Notes: generated from the sequence alone by a model not told the origin. A stretch of DNA of 64,000 nucleotides from Spirosoma endbachense (GCF_010233585.1 NZ_CP045997.1:6153001-6217000), one strand, 5' to 3'. Counted from the stretch's first letter, positions 8,487-18,552 are shown. A program made the numbers and translations.

Positions 8487-9554
8487 ATGCTCTCCAACGA
8501 AACTGTATTTTTCCTCGCATTCGCTACGTTTGTTCTGCTCATCATGGCCATCGACCTGGGAGCCTTTACCAAACAAAAGAGTCACATTGTCGAATTTAAA
8601 GAAGCAGCAATCTGGAGTACGATCTGGGTTGCTCTTTCTATTGCCTTCTACTTCTTTCTACAACAATTCGGTTATCTCGTCCATGGCATTACTGGTATGG
8701 ACCGGCTTGAGGAAATCCGAAACCGCTACGCTGAACACGTCAAATTAGTACCTAACAATTTTCCGGCCAGTTTAGCAAACTTCCAGTCAAATATGTCACT
8801 GGAATACATAACAGGTTATCTGGTTGAGTATTCTCTTTCTGCCGACAATATTTTCGTATTCATTCTGATTTTCAATTCGTTTGGCGTTCATCAGCGGTTT
8901 TATAAAAAAATTCTGGTCTGGGGAATTCTGGGAGCCATCATTCTACGCTTTATTTTCATTTTTCTCGGCTCAGCGCTGATTCAGCGGTTCGAGTGGATCA
9001 TGTACCTCTTCGGCGCGTTTCTGGTCTATACGGGGGTTCAGTTGTTTTTTCAGGGAGATGAAGACGAGAAGATTGAGCCCTCCAAACATCCCGTTGTTCG
9101 GTTCGCCAGTAAATACCTGAACGTCTACCACCGAAACGTGACGGACAACTTCTTCGTCCGCCGTAAGTCTGACCATAAGCTATTTGTTACACCCCTGTTT
9201 ATCATTGTCATTGTGGTGGCCTTTACCGATCTGGTCTTTGCCGTTGACTCTATACCGGCCATTTTCTCGATTACGAAAGATCCTTACATCGTCTTCTTCT
9301 CGAACGTTTTTGCCATCATGGGCCTTCGTTCCATGTTCTTCTTCCTGTCGAGTATCATGAGTAAATTCAGGTTCCTCAAAGTCGGCCTGGCGGTACTCTT
9401 AACCTTTATTGGCATTAAGATGCTTACTGAACACTGGCTGGCTGAAATGGGCTTCCAACCGGTTTATTCCCTTTATATTATTGTCGGTATTTTAAGTGTA
9501 AGTATTCTGGCATCCTGGCTGATACCCGAAAAAAGTCCGAACCCAGACTCTTAA
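8487..9554 (+). CDS. TerC/Alx-family integral membrane protein
   Basis: A 355-residue polytopic protein of the TerC family. The two family signatures are visible: EYSLSADNIFVFILIF near residue 115 and VFAVDSIPAIFSITKDP near residue 250, each with acidic residues in a helix thought to coordinate metal. Characterised relatives include manganese exporters (the Alx/MeeF/MeeY group) and tellurite-resistance TerC. Eight to nine membrane segments are seen, with a charged loop at about 190-220. The 3' neighbour starts only 22 bp away, so co-transcription with the helicase gene is possible. A TAGATTTG box upstream at about 8430 may be the promoter. Confidence 0.88.
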   Translation: MLSNETVFFLAFATFVLLIMAIDLGAFTKQKSHIVEFKEAAIWSTIWVALSIAFYFFLQQFGYLVHGITGMDRLEEIRNRYAEHVKLVPNNFPASLANFQSNMSLEYITGYLVEYSLSADNIFVFILIFNSFGVHQRFYKKILVWGILGAIILRFIFIFLGSALIQRFEWIMYLFGAFLVYTGVQLFFQGDEDEKIEPSKHPVVRFASKYLNVYHRNVTDNFFVRRKSDHKLFVTPLFIIVIVVAFTDLVFAVDSIPAIFSITKDPYIVFFSNVFAIMGLRSMFFFLSSIMSKFRFLKVGLAVLLTFIGIKMLTEHWLAEMGFQPVYSLYIIVGILSVSILASWLIPEKSPNPDS

Positions 9555-9576
9555 GATTAAGAAGATTTTCAGGATT

Positions 9577-12500
9577 TTGCGTTTTAATTCTGTGAATCAG
9601 ACAAATCTTGTGAAAATCGATCAAAATCGCCAGCAGGTTCAGACCATACTCCGTTCGTTCCGACGACGCCTGACTAATCTTAGCAGTCGTAATCGGTCCC
9701 TGTTATTGACAAGCTTACCAGCCGGACAATTTCTGGACCTACACGAAACTGATTTTCTGCTTAACAAGCCATCCTTTACCCTGATTGCTGATCTTATCGG
9801 GAGGAAAGCGTCCCTGACAATAAGTGAAGTGCTTGACCCCCGACAGGAACGCAGCAATGAAGTAAGTCAAAAAATCAGGCGTATTGCCCGGACGGCTACG
9901 TTCATAACCGAAGAACGCGGCACGGAGGATTTATACATTGGCTGGCCATTTGTGCGGGGTAAATTTCTGGATGATACCGTAGTTCATGCACCGCTTCTTT
10001 TTTTCCCTGTGCAAATCGAACAACAGGGTAAGTTCTGGAAACTGATACGGCGAGGTGACGAATTTGTCTTTCTTAACCCGACGTTCGCGTTGGCTTACGG
10101 GCAGTTTAATCAGGTCAAAATTTCGGATGAAGTCCTTGAAAAACCGCTGGACGACTTTGACCGCGATGTACTCGTTTTTCGTACACAGCTTTACGAGTGG
10201 CTAAAGTCCAGCCCGCTGGAAATCAACTTCAATCAGAATCTTTTCACTGATATCCTCCAGTTTTTTGATAAACAGACGGCCAAAAGCCTTGGTCAACTGG
10301 AGCGCATTGGTGAGCTAAAACTCCATTCTGAAGCTGTTTTAGGCATTTTTCCTCAGGCCGGATCGTTTTTGGTACCCGATTATGATGCACTTCTGGCAAG
10401 AGACGAGGAGCAGGATGCGGACAATGACGAATTTCAGGGATTATTTCCCTCTGCCCTCTCCTTCCCCACACCTTCATTCCTGCCCGAAAATAAAATTCAT
10501 ACTCCCCTGCCGCTCGATGCTTCGCAGGAAGTCGCCTTACGCGCGGTGAAAAGTGGGCAGTCGCTGGTTGTGCAAGGACCTCCGGGTACAGGCAAGTCCC
10601 AACTGATTGCGAACTTAATGGCCGACGCGGCCGCCGGAGGTAAGCGGGTATTGCTTGTCTGCCAGAAACGTGCCGCGCTCGATGTTGTACAGGAACGTCT
10701 CCGACAGGTCGGTATGGCCCCGTTTCTTGCCCTTATTCATGACTTTCAGGACGACCGTCGCGCACTGTATGCACAGATTGCCGGACAGGTTGAGCAGCTG
10801 GACAGTTACCGCCAGAAAAACAACAGCCTTAATGCGGTGCTGCTTGAACGGGATTTTGATCAGGAAAGCCGTCGAATTGATGAGGCAGTCACTGAACTTC
10901 AGGTATTTAAAGATGCCCTATTTAATACCAGTGAGTGCGGAGTTTCTGCTAAGGAGCTTTATTTAACGACGAATCCAGCTGTCCCTTCGATTCCGCTGGA
11001 AGAAAGTTATCCACATTTCCCTGTTGACGCTGTGGATAACTTTCTTCGGCGGCTCGGCGCTTATGCAGATTACCAACAACGGCTAGGATCGAACCATCTC
11101 TGGAGTCAACGAGTTAGCTTCAGTTCGTTTGCACCACTGGATTTGGCGAAGGCTGATCAGACTATTAAACAATGGTCTGAGACGGCACAAACGGCAATTG
11201 AACAAACAAGTATTCTTCTGGGACAATCGCCCTCTGTACCTCAATTAACTGACTGGCTAGCGCACGATTGGGAGTTAACCGCGTTACTGTCTCTGCTCGA
11301 TGACACCAATGAGACAGAATTCTGGCCCATTATACACTATCTGCGAAGCACTCCCAACCATCCCGTTTTCAGTAGCAGTGAGATTCAGCTCGAATCATTG
11401 GCCAACGATTGGGAAACAGCGCTGGCATCACCAGGTCCTGAATCGACATTATCTACAGTTGAAACCCCAGCATTTGCGTTATTAGTGGCCGACGCGTTAC
11501 AGGCTCGCCCGTCCTGGGTACGCTGGAACTGGTGGCAGTTAACCAATACGGGCAAAACCCAGCTACAGGTTGTAGCGGCTTCCAATCAGTTGACCCTGTC
11601 GGAAAGAGATCTGCAAACGCTTCGGGACCGGGTAGCAAAACGAATCCAGCTCGAGACGATTAAGCGGCAAATCAGCCCACTACTAGCCGATCTGCCACTA
11701 GCCGAGACTCCTGCCGGTTTACGGCTTCTCCGGCGGGCTATTCACTTCGTCGAGCGGCTAAAATCGATTCGGGTACTCGATCAATTGCCGATATCAGCCT
11801 GGTTAACGAGCCTTACATTTCGTGACACTATTGCCCGCTTGCTCTCAACAGCAAGCATGGTCGATCAGCAACGAATCGCTTCACAGAAATACTTACTTGA
11901 CTCCCAGCTGGAAGAAATCTGGCAGAATCGTTCATTGGCTGAACTACTTCGGCAATCGCTCCGTCAGGATTTTGACTTGCTGGTGGAAGCAGACCGGCTC
12001 AAAGAGGGGTTTTCAGAAATTGAAATACTGGTCGTTGAACAACTGGGGTCCAGGAACCCAGCCGAATGGGTCGAGACCTTCACGAACTCCCTTCGCTTAG
12101 CCTGGCTCGATCACCTGGAGCGTAAATATCCTGAGCTGCGCAGTGTTTCTTCGCTGAAAATGGGGCACACTGAAGATGCCTTACAGGAGAGTGTTCAGCG
12201 TAAGCAGACGCTTAGCCGTGATATTCTGCTCATGAAACTTCGGGAGCAAACCTACCGTAATCTGACCTTCAATCGGCTCAATAACATTGTAACCTACCGC
12301 GATCTGCTTCATCAAACAACCAAGAAGCGAAACATCTGGCCAGTTCGGAAACTAATGGAGTCGTTTGCCGAGGAGGTTTTTAAACTAGTGCCTTGCTGGT
12401 TGGCCTCACCCGAATCGGTATCGGCGATGTTCCCGCTTCGCGAAGGTCTCTTCGATCTCGTTATTTTCGACGAAGCTTCTCAGTGTTTTGCAGAAAATGG

Positions 12501-13602
12501 TATTCCTGCGATGTTTCGGGCTAAGCAGGTCGTTGTCACTGGCGATAATCAACAACTTCGGCCCAGTGATCTTTATCGTGTTCAGGTAGATGATCCAGAA
12601 ACTGCTGACGAAACCCTCCCGACCGCTCTTGAAGTTGAATCGTTACTTGAATTAGCAGCTCAGCAATTGCCGCAGATTTCGCTAACCGAACACTATCGTA
12701 GCCGCTCTCTAGACCTCATCACGTTCTCGAATCAGCATTTTTATCAGAACAAATTACAACTCCTGCCTTATTTCAACGATGCTAACCGACACGAACCCGC
12801 TATTCGCTATTTGAACGTTAAAGGCGTCTGGGATAAAAACACGAATCTCGCTGAGGCCGAAGCCGTTCTGGAACTTCTCGATCAAATCGCCATTGAAATG
12901 CCCGGTCGATCGGTTGGTGTTGTGACCTTCAACTATCCGCAACAGCAGTTGATTCAGGATATGCTGGAAACTAAGATGGTTGACAGGTCTAATCTATCTT
13001 CTGCTGATTCTGAGCGAGACTTTTCAGCGCCTTTGCTGGTAAAAAACATCGAAAATGTTCAGGGTGACGAACGGGATATTATTATTTTCTCCATCGGCTA
13101 CGCTCCTGATGAACGGGGGCGGCTTTCAATGCAATTTGGTAGCTTAAATGCAAAAGGGGGTGCTAATCGCCTGAACGTAGCAGTCACGCGAGCGCGTGAG
13201 CGTGTGTATGTCGTTACCAGTCTATGGCCCGAACAATTAAATGTGGCTGAGGCCGCAAATGAAGGCCCCAAATTACTACGCTCTTACTTGGAGTACGCCC
13301 TCAGGGTAGCTAAGGGAGATTTTGAGTCTTATTATCAGCCAAACCCAATTCTGGCGATCAATTCACTATTAAAAGTTCAATTAGAAGCTCAGCACCCCAA
13401 TTGGCGAACTGAACTTCCTTTCGCAGACTTAACGGTTAAGGCTAACGGGTTCTATGAATCGCTTGTTTTAACCGATGATGAGGCTTATTACCAACAGTCG
13501 TTGAAGCAATCCCACGCCTATTTACCAATTGCGCTCCGAGCCAGAAACTGGCCCTTTCAACGCTTCTGGAGCCGTGAATTCTGGCGATCAGCTGGTAATT
13601 AA
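9577..13602 (+). CDS. Large SF1 (Upf1/DNA2-like) helicase with DUF4011-like N-terminus and nuclease-like C-terminus
   Basis: A 1341-residue superfamily 1 ATPase. The N-terminal region has RRRLTNLSSRNRSLLL, resembling DUF4011. Walker A is QGPPGTGKSQL near residue 333. Walker B is FDEASQCF near 965, followed by TGDNQQLRPSD. LTEHYRSRSLDL and NVAVTRARERVYV are later helicase motifs. About 600 residues lie between Walker A and B. The last 25 residues (ARNWPFQRFWSREFW) resemble the end of Vsr/MTES-type endonuclease folds. No early ATG exists, so translation must begin at TTG 9577 or GTG 9592/9610. Relatives occur in defence islands and as stand-alone genes; no partner lies here. The role is unproven. 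Confidence 0.85.
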   Translation: MRFNSVNQTNLVKIDQNRQQVQTILRSFRRRLTNLSSRNRSLLLTSLPAGQFLDLHETDFLLNKPSFTLIADLIGRKASLTISEVLDPRQERSNEVSQKIRRIARTATFITEERGTEDLYIGWPFVRGKFLDDTVVHAPLLFFPVQIEQQGKFWKLIRRGDEFVFLNPTFALAYGQFNQVKISDEVLEKPLDDFDRDVLVFRTQLYEWLKSSPLEINFNQNLFTDILQFFDKQTAKSLGQLERIGELKLHSEAVLGIFPQAGSFLVPDYDALLARDEEQDADNDEFQGLFPSALSFPTPSFLPENKIHTPLPLDASQEVALRAVKSGQSLVVQGPPGTGKSQLIANLMADAAAGGKRVLLVCQKRAALDVVQERLRQVGMAPFLALIHDFQDDRRALYAQIAGQVEQLDSYRQKNNSLNAVLLERDFDQESRRIDEAVTELQVFKDALFNTSECGVSAKELYLTTNPAVPSIPLEESYPHFPVDAVDNFLRRLGAYADYQQRLGSNHLWSQRVSFSSFAPLDLAKADQTIKQWSETAQTAIEQTSILLGQSPSVPQLTDWLAHDWELTALLSLLDDTNETEFWPIIHYLRSTPNHPVFSSSEIQLESLANDWETALASPGPESTLSTVETPAFALLVADALQARPSWVRWNWWQLTNTGKTQLQVVAASNQLTLSERDLQTLRDRVAKRIQLETIKRQISPLLADLPLAETPAGLRLLRRAIHFVERLKSIRVLDQLPISAWLTSLTFRDTIARLLSTASMVDQQRIASQKYLLDSQLEEIWQNRSLAELLRQSLRQDFDLLVEADRLKEGFSEIEILVVEQLGSRNPAEWVETFTNSLRLAWLDHLERKYPELRSVSSLKMGHTEDALQESVQRKQTLSRDILLMKLREQTYRNLTFNRLNNIVTYRDLLHQTTKKRNIWPVRKLMESFAEEVFKLVPCWLASPESVSAMFPLREGLFDLVIFDEASQCFAENGIPAMFRAKQVVVTGDNQQLRPSDLYRVQVDDPETADETLPTALEVESLLELAAQQLPQISLTEHYRSRSLDLITFSNQHFYQNKLQLLPYFNDANRHEPAIRYLNVKGVWDKNTNLAEAEAVLELLDQIAIEMPGRSVGVVTFNYPQQQLIQDMLETKMVDRSNLSSADSERDFSAPLLVKNIENVQGDERDIIIFSIGYAPDERGRLSMQFGSLNAKGGANRLNVAVTRARERVYVVTSLWPEQLNVAEAANEGPKLLRSYLEYALRVAKGDFESYYQPNPILAINSLLKVQLEAQHPNWRTELPFADLTVKANGFYESLVLTDDEAYYQQSLKQSHAYLPIALRARNWPFQRFWSREFWRSAGN

Positions 13603-13632
13603 AAAAGCCTGGATTCGTCCAGGCCTTTTTAG
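13601..13632. terminator. Bidirectional terminator between the helicase gene and carA
   Basis: The stem GCCTGGA/TCCAGGC with loop TTCG is flanked by a run of six A on the left and five T on the right (one extra C bulge). It sits between convergent stop codons only 31 bp apart. Confidence 0.85.
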
Positions 13633-13633
13633 T

Positions 13634-14737
13634 TTATTCATTCATCATGCCAACAAACTGATCGAACAGGTAACGCGAATCATGCGGCCCTGGCGACGAT
13701 TCCGGGTGATATTGCACCGAAAAGGCGGGTTTATCTGTCCGACGAATACCTTCAATCGTTTTATCATTCAGGTTAATGTGAGTAAGCTCGACATTAGCCG
13801 TGTCCATAACCTCTTCTGCCCGCACCGCAAACCCGTGATTTTGCGACGTCACTTCGCAATGGCCCGTAATCAAATTTTTGACCGGATGGTTGAGGCCACG
13901 GTGGCCGTTATGCATTTTATAGGTCGAAATACCGCTTGCCAGCGATAAGATCTGGTGGCCCAGACAAATGCCAAACATGGGCGTTTCAGCATCCAATACC
14001 TGCTTCACGGTTTCAACAGCATAGGGCATCGCAGCGGGATCACCGGGACCATTGGCAATAAAATAGCCATTTGGCTTCCAGGATTCTAATTCGCTATATG
14101 GTGTTTTTGCTGGAAACACTTTGCAGAATACACCCCGCTCGTTGAAGTTGGACAATATACTACGCTTCACACCTAAATCCAGAACAGCTACCCGTAGTTT
14201 CGACTCCGGATCGCCCTGCTCGTAAGATTCCTTTGTGCTTACTTCCGACGAAAGTTCAAGCCCTTCCATATCCGGCACTTTGTGCAGCTCTGCCAATAAA
14301 ACGACCGGATCAAGTATTTCAGACGAGATGATACAGTTCATTACGCCCTTCGAACGAATATAACGTACCAGTTGCCGCGTATCGACGCCATGAATACCAA
14401 CAATATTAGCCTGTTCAAAGTAATCCTGTAGCGATCCATCGGCCGTATAGCGCGAGTGGATATTTGAGAAGAAGTTGCAAACCATCCCCCGAATCTTCAC
14501 ACTATTGGACTCCTGTTCGCCATCATTCAACACACCGTAATTTCCGATGTGCGATGTGGTATTGATAATAACCTGCCCATAATAAGACGGGTCGGTATAA
14601 ATTTCCTGATACCCGGTCATCCCGGTATTAAAGCAAATTTCTCCGCCGGCTGTACCTTTTTTACCAAGAGCTAATCCCCGATATACGGTACCATCTTGCA
14701 AAACAAGCAAGGCCTCAGGTTGCTGCGTATGTTTCAT
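13634..14737 (-). CDS. carA: Carbamoyl-phosphate synthase small (glutaminase) subunit
   Basis: A 367-residue glutamine amidotransferase subunit that hydrolyses glutamine and channels ammonia to CarB for arginine and pyrimidine synthesis. The N-terminal CarA domain is typical (GGEICFNTGMTGYQE). The class I GATase triad is complete: Cys in MFGICLGHQILSL (about residue 245), and His and Glu in VQYHPESSPGP (about 340). The length is normal. carB is not in the window. It lies downstream of rplQ on the same strand, separated by the rplQ terminator, so it is probably transcribed separately. Confidence 0.96.
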   Translation of the reverse strand: MKHTQQPEALLVLQDGTVYRGLALGKKGTAGGEICFNTGMTGYQEIYTDPSYYGQVIINTTSHIGNYGVLNDGEQESNSVKIRGMVCNFFSNIHSRYTADGSLQDYFEQANIVGIHGVDTRQLVRYIRSKGVMNCIISSEILDPVVLLAELHKVPDMEGLELSSEVSTKESYEQGDPESKLRVAVLDLGVKRSILSNFNERGVFCKVFPAKTPYSELESWKPNGYFIANGPGDPAAMPYAVETVKQVLDAETPMFGICLGHQILSLASGISTYKMHNGHRGLNHPVKNLITGHCEVTSQNHGFAVRAEEVMDTANVELTHINLNDKTIEGIRRTDKPAFSVQYHPESSPGPHDSRYLFDQFVGMMNE

Positions 14738-14761
14738 TTTTGCGTTTTGGCTTAAAAGACT

Positions 14762-14792
14762 AAAAAAAAGGGCTAACCAGTGCGGCTAACCC
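14762..14792 (-). terminator. Intrinsic terminator of the ribosomal block after rplQ
   Basis: In the minus-strand RNA, GGGUUAGCC (14784-14792) pairs with GGUUAGCCC (14770-14778) through seven Watson-Crick and two G-U pairs, loop GCACU, followed by eight U. The opposite strand would lose the two wobble pairs, so the terminator is directional. Confidence 0.85.
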
Positions 14793-14824
14793 ATTTCTAT
14801 ATGACTGGTTGGTAGATCACTCAA

Positions 14825-15607
14825 TTATTCTTCTTTACCACCTTTCAAACGATCCTGTAACTCTTTCAGTTCGTCTAGTTTGCCATCACGTGCCAGAGCA
14901 GCCTGTTCGTTCCAGGTTGTTGCATCATGTACGTTGAAGCGAGAGCCTGCGTCTGTCAGCACTTGCTGAACGGCTTCGTCTTCTGAAGCAGCTAGTTGTG
15001 CAAATGTAGTGATACCAGCGTTGTTGAGCAGCTCAGCAATCTTTGGGCCAATACCTTCAATCAGCGTCAGATCATCACCCGTTGTTTGAGCAGCTTCAGG
15101 AGCTTCTTCAACAACAACCTCAGCAACAGGCGTTTCGGTCGCTTCAGCAGCAGGAGCAGCTTCAGCAGTTGGGCGAGCACTACCGCGACGGCTACGACGT
15201 GTTTTGGTCGTTGATGCAGCTTTTTCAGCAGCAGCCGAGATCAGTACTTCGTTGAAATCAACTAATTCGATCAGGCAGGTTTCGGCGTTATCACCTAACC
15301 GGTTACCCAGTTTGATGATCCGGGTATAACCACCTGGACGACTGGCGATTTTATCAGCTACTGCACCGAATAGTTCTTTTACAGTTTCTTTGTTGGTCAG
15401 TGATTGGAACACAACCCGACGATTCTGGTAGGTATCGTCTTTAGCCCGCGTTAAAATAGGCTCCACAAATTTGCGGAGTTCTTTCGCCTTCGCTACGGTC
15501 GTCTCGATCCGCTTGTGCAGGATTAGCGAAGACGCCAAGTTCTGCAACATCGCTTCGCGGTGCGAGTGCGTCCGGCTGAGGTGATTATCTTTTTTACCGT
15601 GTCTCAT
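14825..15607 (-). CDS. rplQ: 50S ribosomal protein L17 with long C-terminal helix-hairpin-helix extension
   Basis: Residues 1 to about 118 are L17, which binds 23S rRNA near the exit tunnel (start [17 protein letters not shown]). The protein is 260 residues against the usual 115-130. The added part is an Ala/Glu/Pro-rich linker (about 125-175) followed by a helix-hairpin-helix-like module beginning [19 protein letters not shown] and ending in a charged helix ([17 protein letters not shown]). From memory, a similar module ends L21 in other Bacteroidota. Its role on L17 is unknown; HhH motifs usually contact nucleic acid. It is last in the block and followed by a strong terminator. Confidence 0.95.
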   Translation of the reverse strand: MRHGKKDNHLSRTHSHREAMLQNLASSLILHKRIETTVAKAKELRKFVEPILTRAKDDTYQNRRVVFQSLTNKETVKELFGAVADKIASRPGGYTRIIKLGNRLGDNAETCLIELVDFNEVLISAAAEKAASTTKTRRSRRGSARPTAEAAPAAEATETPVAEVVVEEAPEAAQTTGDDLTLIEGIGPKIAELLNNAGITTFAQLAASEDEAVQQVLTDAGSRFNVHDATTWNEQAALARDGKLDELKELQDRLKGGKEE

Positions 15608-15618
15608 TATCTTGTGAG

Positions 15619-15697
15619 GTTTACGGTCTATGGTTTACAGTTTACAGCTTTATGTCGAAATATCGACGAGAAACTGCAAACCATAAACCGTAAACCG
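15619..15697. repeat. Quasi-palindromic spacer hairpin, rpoA-rplQ
   Basis: 26-nt arms (15619-15644 and 15672-15697) pair with two mismatches, and an inner 5-bp stem extends the hairpin. Arms are built from repeated GTTTACGG/ATGGTTTA words. It lies in the transcribed spacer, so it would form a long mRNA stem. Confidence 0.75.
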
Positions 15698-15699
15698 AC

Positions 15700-16689
15700 T
15701 TAGTCTTCGTCTAATCTGTACTTAGCGACGTCCATACCGAACGTCAGGTTCTTTTCCGCAACGAGTTGTTCCAATTCCGTCAATGACTTCTTACCGAAGT
15801 TGCGGAATTTCATCATGTCCGAAATTTCTAACCGAACAAGATCACCCAATGTGCGCACATCAGCCGACTTGAGGCAGTTGTAAGCACGAACAGACAAGTC
15901 GAGGTCAGCCAACGAGGTTTTGAGCAGTTTCCGCATGTGCAGTACTTCTTCATCGACCACGTTTTCTTCTTCAGGCTTCGTCGTTTCAAACGTCATCGTC
16001 TGATCCGAGAACAGCATGAAGTGCTGAATCAGAATATAAGCTGCACCTTTCAGCGCTTCTTCGGGGTGGATCGAACCATCTGTTTCGATGTCCAGTAAAA
16101 GACGCTCATAATCTGTTTTCTGCTCAACCCGTGTGTTTTCAACGCTATATTTTACGTTTTTGATTGGCGTATAAATAGCATCGATGGGTATATGGCCAAA
16201 CGGAAGTTCATTCGCCCGTGGTTCATCAGCCGGAACATAGCCACGACCTTTTTCCACGAAGATTTCCATTTCCAGATCCCGTGTATCATCGATGTGGCAG
16301 ATTTCCAGTTCTGGATTCAGCACCTCGAATGATGGCGAGAATTTGGATATATCACCAGCCTTTAAGACTGATTGCTTCTTGATGTTGACCGTAATTTTGT
16401 TGTCAACCATGTCTGAAATCTTCTTAAAACGAACCATTTTAAGGTTCAGAATGATTTCAGTCACGTCTTCAACCACACCCTCGATTGAAGAAAATTCGTG
16501 CAACACACCCGGAAATTTTACGCTTGTGATCGCATAACCTTCCAGCGATGACAGCAAAATACGCCGAAGCGCATTGCCGATTGTTACACCGTATCCTTTT
16601 TCAAGGGGTTTGAATTCAAACACCCCGTGAAAGTCGTCAGCTTTCTCCACTACGACTTTGTCGGGCATTTGGAACGCTAAAATTGACAT
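15700..16689 (-). CDS. rpoA: DNA-directed RNA polymerase alpha subunit
   Basis: 329 residues, normal length. The N-terminal domain (1 to about 235), which dimerises and nucleates beta and beta' assembly, includes [21 protein letters not shown] short linker leads to the C-terminal domain (about 255-320) with [20 protein letters not shown] and [16 protein letters not shown], which contacts upstream DNA and activators. It follows rpsD, the conserved alpha-operon order. Confidence 0.98.
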   Translation of the reverse strand: MSILAFQMPDKVVVEKADDFHGVFEFKPLEKGYGVTIGNALRRILLSSLEGYAITSVKFPGVLHEFSSIEGVVEDVTEIILNLKMVRFKKISDMVDNKITVNIKKQSVLKAGDISKFSPSFEVLNPELEICHIDDTRDLEMEIFVEKGRGYVPADEPRANELPFGHIPIDAIYTPIKNVKYSVENTRVEQKTDYERLLLDIETDGSIHPEEALKGAAYILIQHFMLFSDQTMTFETTKPEEENVVDEEVLHMRKLLKTSLADLDLSVRAYNCLKSADVRTLGDLVRLEISDMMKFRNFGKKSLTELEQLVAEKNLTFGMDVAKYRLDED

Positions 16690-16742
16690 ACGTTTCGTAT
16701 TGTTTACAGCAGTTCTCTGCCTTGGCGTGAAGACTGAAACAA

Positions 16743-16808
16743 GTTTATGGTTATAGTTTGAAGCATTTCGTTGTCAGGAACGACAAACCAAAACAGTAAA
16801 CCATAAAC
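16743..16808. repeat. Quasi-palindromic spacer hairpin, rpsD-rpoA
   Basis: GTTTATGG-type arms (16743-16759 and 16791-16808) pair imperfectly, with an inner TTGTC/GACAA stem. A second 7-bp hairpin, GCAGAAC/GTTCTGC, follows the rpsD stop codon at about 16827-16849. Confidence 0.6.
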
Positions 16809-16855
16809 GATTTATACTAAAACCAGCAGAACCCGAATGAGTTCTGCCAGCCTGA

Positions 16856-17461
16856 TTACTTCGAATATAATTCGACGATGGCCTGTTCGTTGAAGTTCTC
16901 AGGAATCTGATCACGTTCAGGATAGCTGATGAACTTACCCGTTAGCTCCTGATTGTCCCACTCAACCCAGTTGTAACGTTTTGTGTTACGAGCTGACAGG
17001 CTGGAAGTAACGGCTTCAAGCGACTTCGATTTTTCACGAACGCCGATCAATTGACCTGGCTTCAATGAATAAGAAGGAATGTTGACAACTTCACCGTCAA
17101 CAATAATATGCTTGTGTGATACTAACTGGCGAGCTGCACGACGTGACGAAGCGATACCAAGGCGATAAACTGTGTTATCTAACCGAGCTTCGCACAACTT
17201 CAACAGGTTTTCGCCGGTGATACCTTCCCGAACCTGAGCCCGGTGGAACAATGCCCGGAACTGGCGTTCCAGAATGCCATAGGTATATTTTACTTTTTGC
17301 TTCTCGAGCAATTGGAGCGCATATTCGGATTGTTTCCGTTTGCGTCCGCGACCGTGCATACCCGGTCCGTAATTTTTCTTTTGGAGCGCCTTGCTCGGTC
17401 CCAAGATGGGCTCGCCGAACTTACGCGAAACTTTGGCTTTAGGCCCAGTGTAACGTGCCAT
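16856..17461 (-). CDS. rpsD: 30S ribosomal protein S4
   Basis: 201 residues. Primary 16S rRNA binder of the 5' domain and, in several bacteria, a translational repressor of its own operon. The S4 RNA-binding domain is visible ([20 protein letters not shown], then [14 protein letters not shown]). The N-terminus lacks the four-cysteine zinc cluster, so this is the zinc-free form. It sits between rpsK and rpoA. Confidence 0.98.
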   Translation of the reverse strand: MARYTGPKAKVSRKFGEPILGPSKALQKKNYGPGMHGRGRKRKQSEYALQLLEKQKVKYTYGILERQFRALFHRAQVREGITGENLLKLCEARLDNTVYRLGIASSRRAARQLVSHKHIIVDGEVVNIPSYSLKPGQLIGVREKSKSLEAVTSSLSARNTKRYNWVEWDNQELTGKFISYPERDQIPENFNEQAIVELYSK

Positions 17462-17539
17462 TCTTCAATGAATGAATAATTGTGAAACATTGGACAGACA
17501 CAACCGAATGTCGCCTGCCCCTATTCATGCCATCCGTAA

Positions 17540-17935
17540 TTATACGCGACGACGTTTTGGCGGCCGGCAACCATTGTGCGGCAGCGGGGTAATATCACGA
17601 ATCGTGGTTACTTCGATCCCTGAGTTCTGAATGGTACGGATCGCCGATTCACGACCTGATCCTGGACCTTTCACGAACACTTCGGCTTTGCGCATACCCA
17701 GATCGTGGGCAACGGCAGCACAGTTTTGAGCGGCAGTCTGAGCAGCATACGGCGTGTTTTTCTTAGAGCCACGGAAGCCCATTTTACCGGCCGATGCCCA
17801 GGAGATTACCTGGCCGTTCATGTTAGTGATCGAAATGATGATATTGTTAAACGTAGCCCGGATGTGTACCTGGCCAACCGATTCAACAACTACCACCCGC
17901 TTTTTCGCTTTGTCTTTGCGTTTTGCTTGAGCCAT
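17540..17935 (-). CDS. rpsK: 30S ribosomal protein S11
   Basis: 131 residues. Platform protein next to S18 and S21 that binds the 690 and 790 loops of 16S rRNA. Family motifs [21 protein letters not shown] and [13 protein letters not shown] are visible, with the basic tail [13 protein letters not shown]. Its position between rpsM and rpsD is the standard alpha-operon order. Confidence 0.98.
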   Translation of the reverse strand: MAQAKRKDKAKKRVVVVESVGQVHIRATFNNIIISITNMNGQVISWASAGKMGFRGSKKNTPYAAQTAAQNCAAVAHDLGMRKAEVFVKGPGSGRESAIRTIQNSGIEVTTIRDITPLPHNGCRPPKRRRV

Positions 17936-17977
17936 TGTTTTTTAGGTAATCGTCATTGCCATAAACTGTCATAATTT

Positions 17978-18008
17978 GTTATCTATTTGCTGATTAACAG
18001 CCGATAAC
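17978..18008. repeat. Hairpin in the rpsM-rpsK spacer
   Basis: A GTTATC arm and its GATAAC partner enclose an inner GCTG/CAGC stem with an ATTAA loop. It is one of the short dyad-symmetric spacer elements seen across this operon. Confidence 0.5.
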
Positions 18009-18047
18009 CGCACATGACTATCATTATGACCAGAAACGACCAATTAA

Positions 18048-18425
18048 TTATTTGGTGACTTTCTTCTTGTTAGCAACAGTCTTCCGTTTACCCTTACGAG
18101 TACGGGAGTTGTTTTTCGTATGCTGACCACGAACGGGCAAGCCTTTCCGGTGACGTAGGCCTCGGTAGCAACCAATGTCCATCAAGCGTTTGATGCTCAA
18201 CTGAACTTCAGAACGTAGCTGACCTTCTACCTTGTACTCGTTTGAGATCGCATTACGCACTGCGCTAGCTTCTTCATCCGACCACTCGCTGGCTTTTTTG
18301 TCAACATTGATACCTGCGTCGGTCAAGATTTTCTTTGCCCGGCTGCGGCCAATGCCGTAGATGTATGTCAGCGCGATTTCGCCACGCTTCTTGTCTGGAA
18401 TATCAACACCTGCAATACGTGCCAT
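18048..18425 (-). CDS. rpsM: 30S ribosomal protein S13
   Basis: 125 residues. Head protein that contacts the P-site tRNA and forms intersubunit bridges with the central protuberance. The start [20 protein letters not shown] and the H2TH segment [12 protein letters not shown] are characteristic, as is the basic tail [18 protein letters not shown]. It starts 2 bp after the rpmJ stop codon, so the two are tightly coupled. Confidence 0.98.
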   Translation of the reverse strand: MARIAGVDIPDKKRGEIALTYIYGIGRSRAKKILTDAGINVDKKASEWSDEEASAVRNAISNEYKVEGQLRSEVQLSIKRLMDIGCYRGLRHRKGLPVRGQHTKNNSRTRKGKRKTVANKKKVTK

Positions 18426-18427
18426 TC

Positions 18428-18544
18428 TTAGCCTTGTCTTTGTTTATAACGGGGATTCTTCTTGTTGATCACGTACAGCTTTCCTTTCCGACGGATCACG
18501 ATGCAGTCTTCGCTGCGCTTCTTGATGGACGCTTTAACTTTCAT
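18428..18544 (-). CDS. rpmJ: 50S ribosomal protein L36, zinc-free type
   Basis: 38 residues, beginning [20 protein letters not shown] and ending [10 protein letters not shown]. It binds domain VI of 23S rRNA. Only one cysteine remains and the CxxC...C...H zinc ligands of the canonical form are missing, so this is the C-minus type. It lies between infA and rpsM, the expected place. Confidence 0.95.
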   Translation of the reverse strand: MKVKASIKKRSEDCIVIRRKGKLYVINKKNPRYKQRQG

Positions 18545-18552
18545 GATTAAAA

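Noticed and set aside
15043..15255. Gln-rich plus-strand ORFs opposite rplQ
   Set aside because: They arise from the Ala-rich codons of the L17 linker read antisense; there is no promoter or family.
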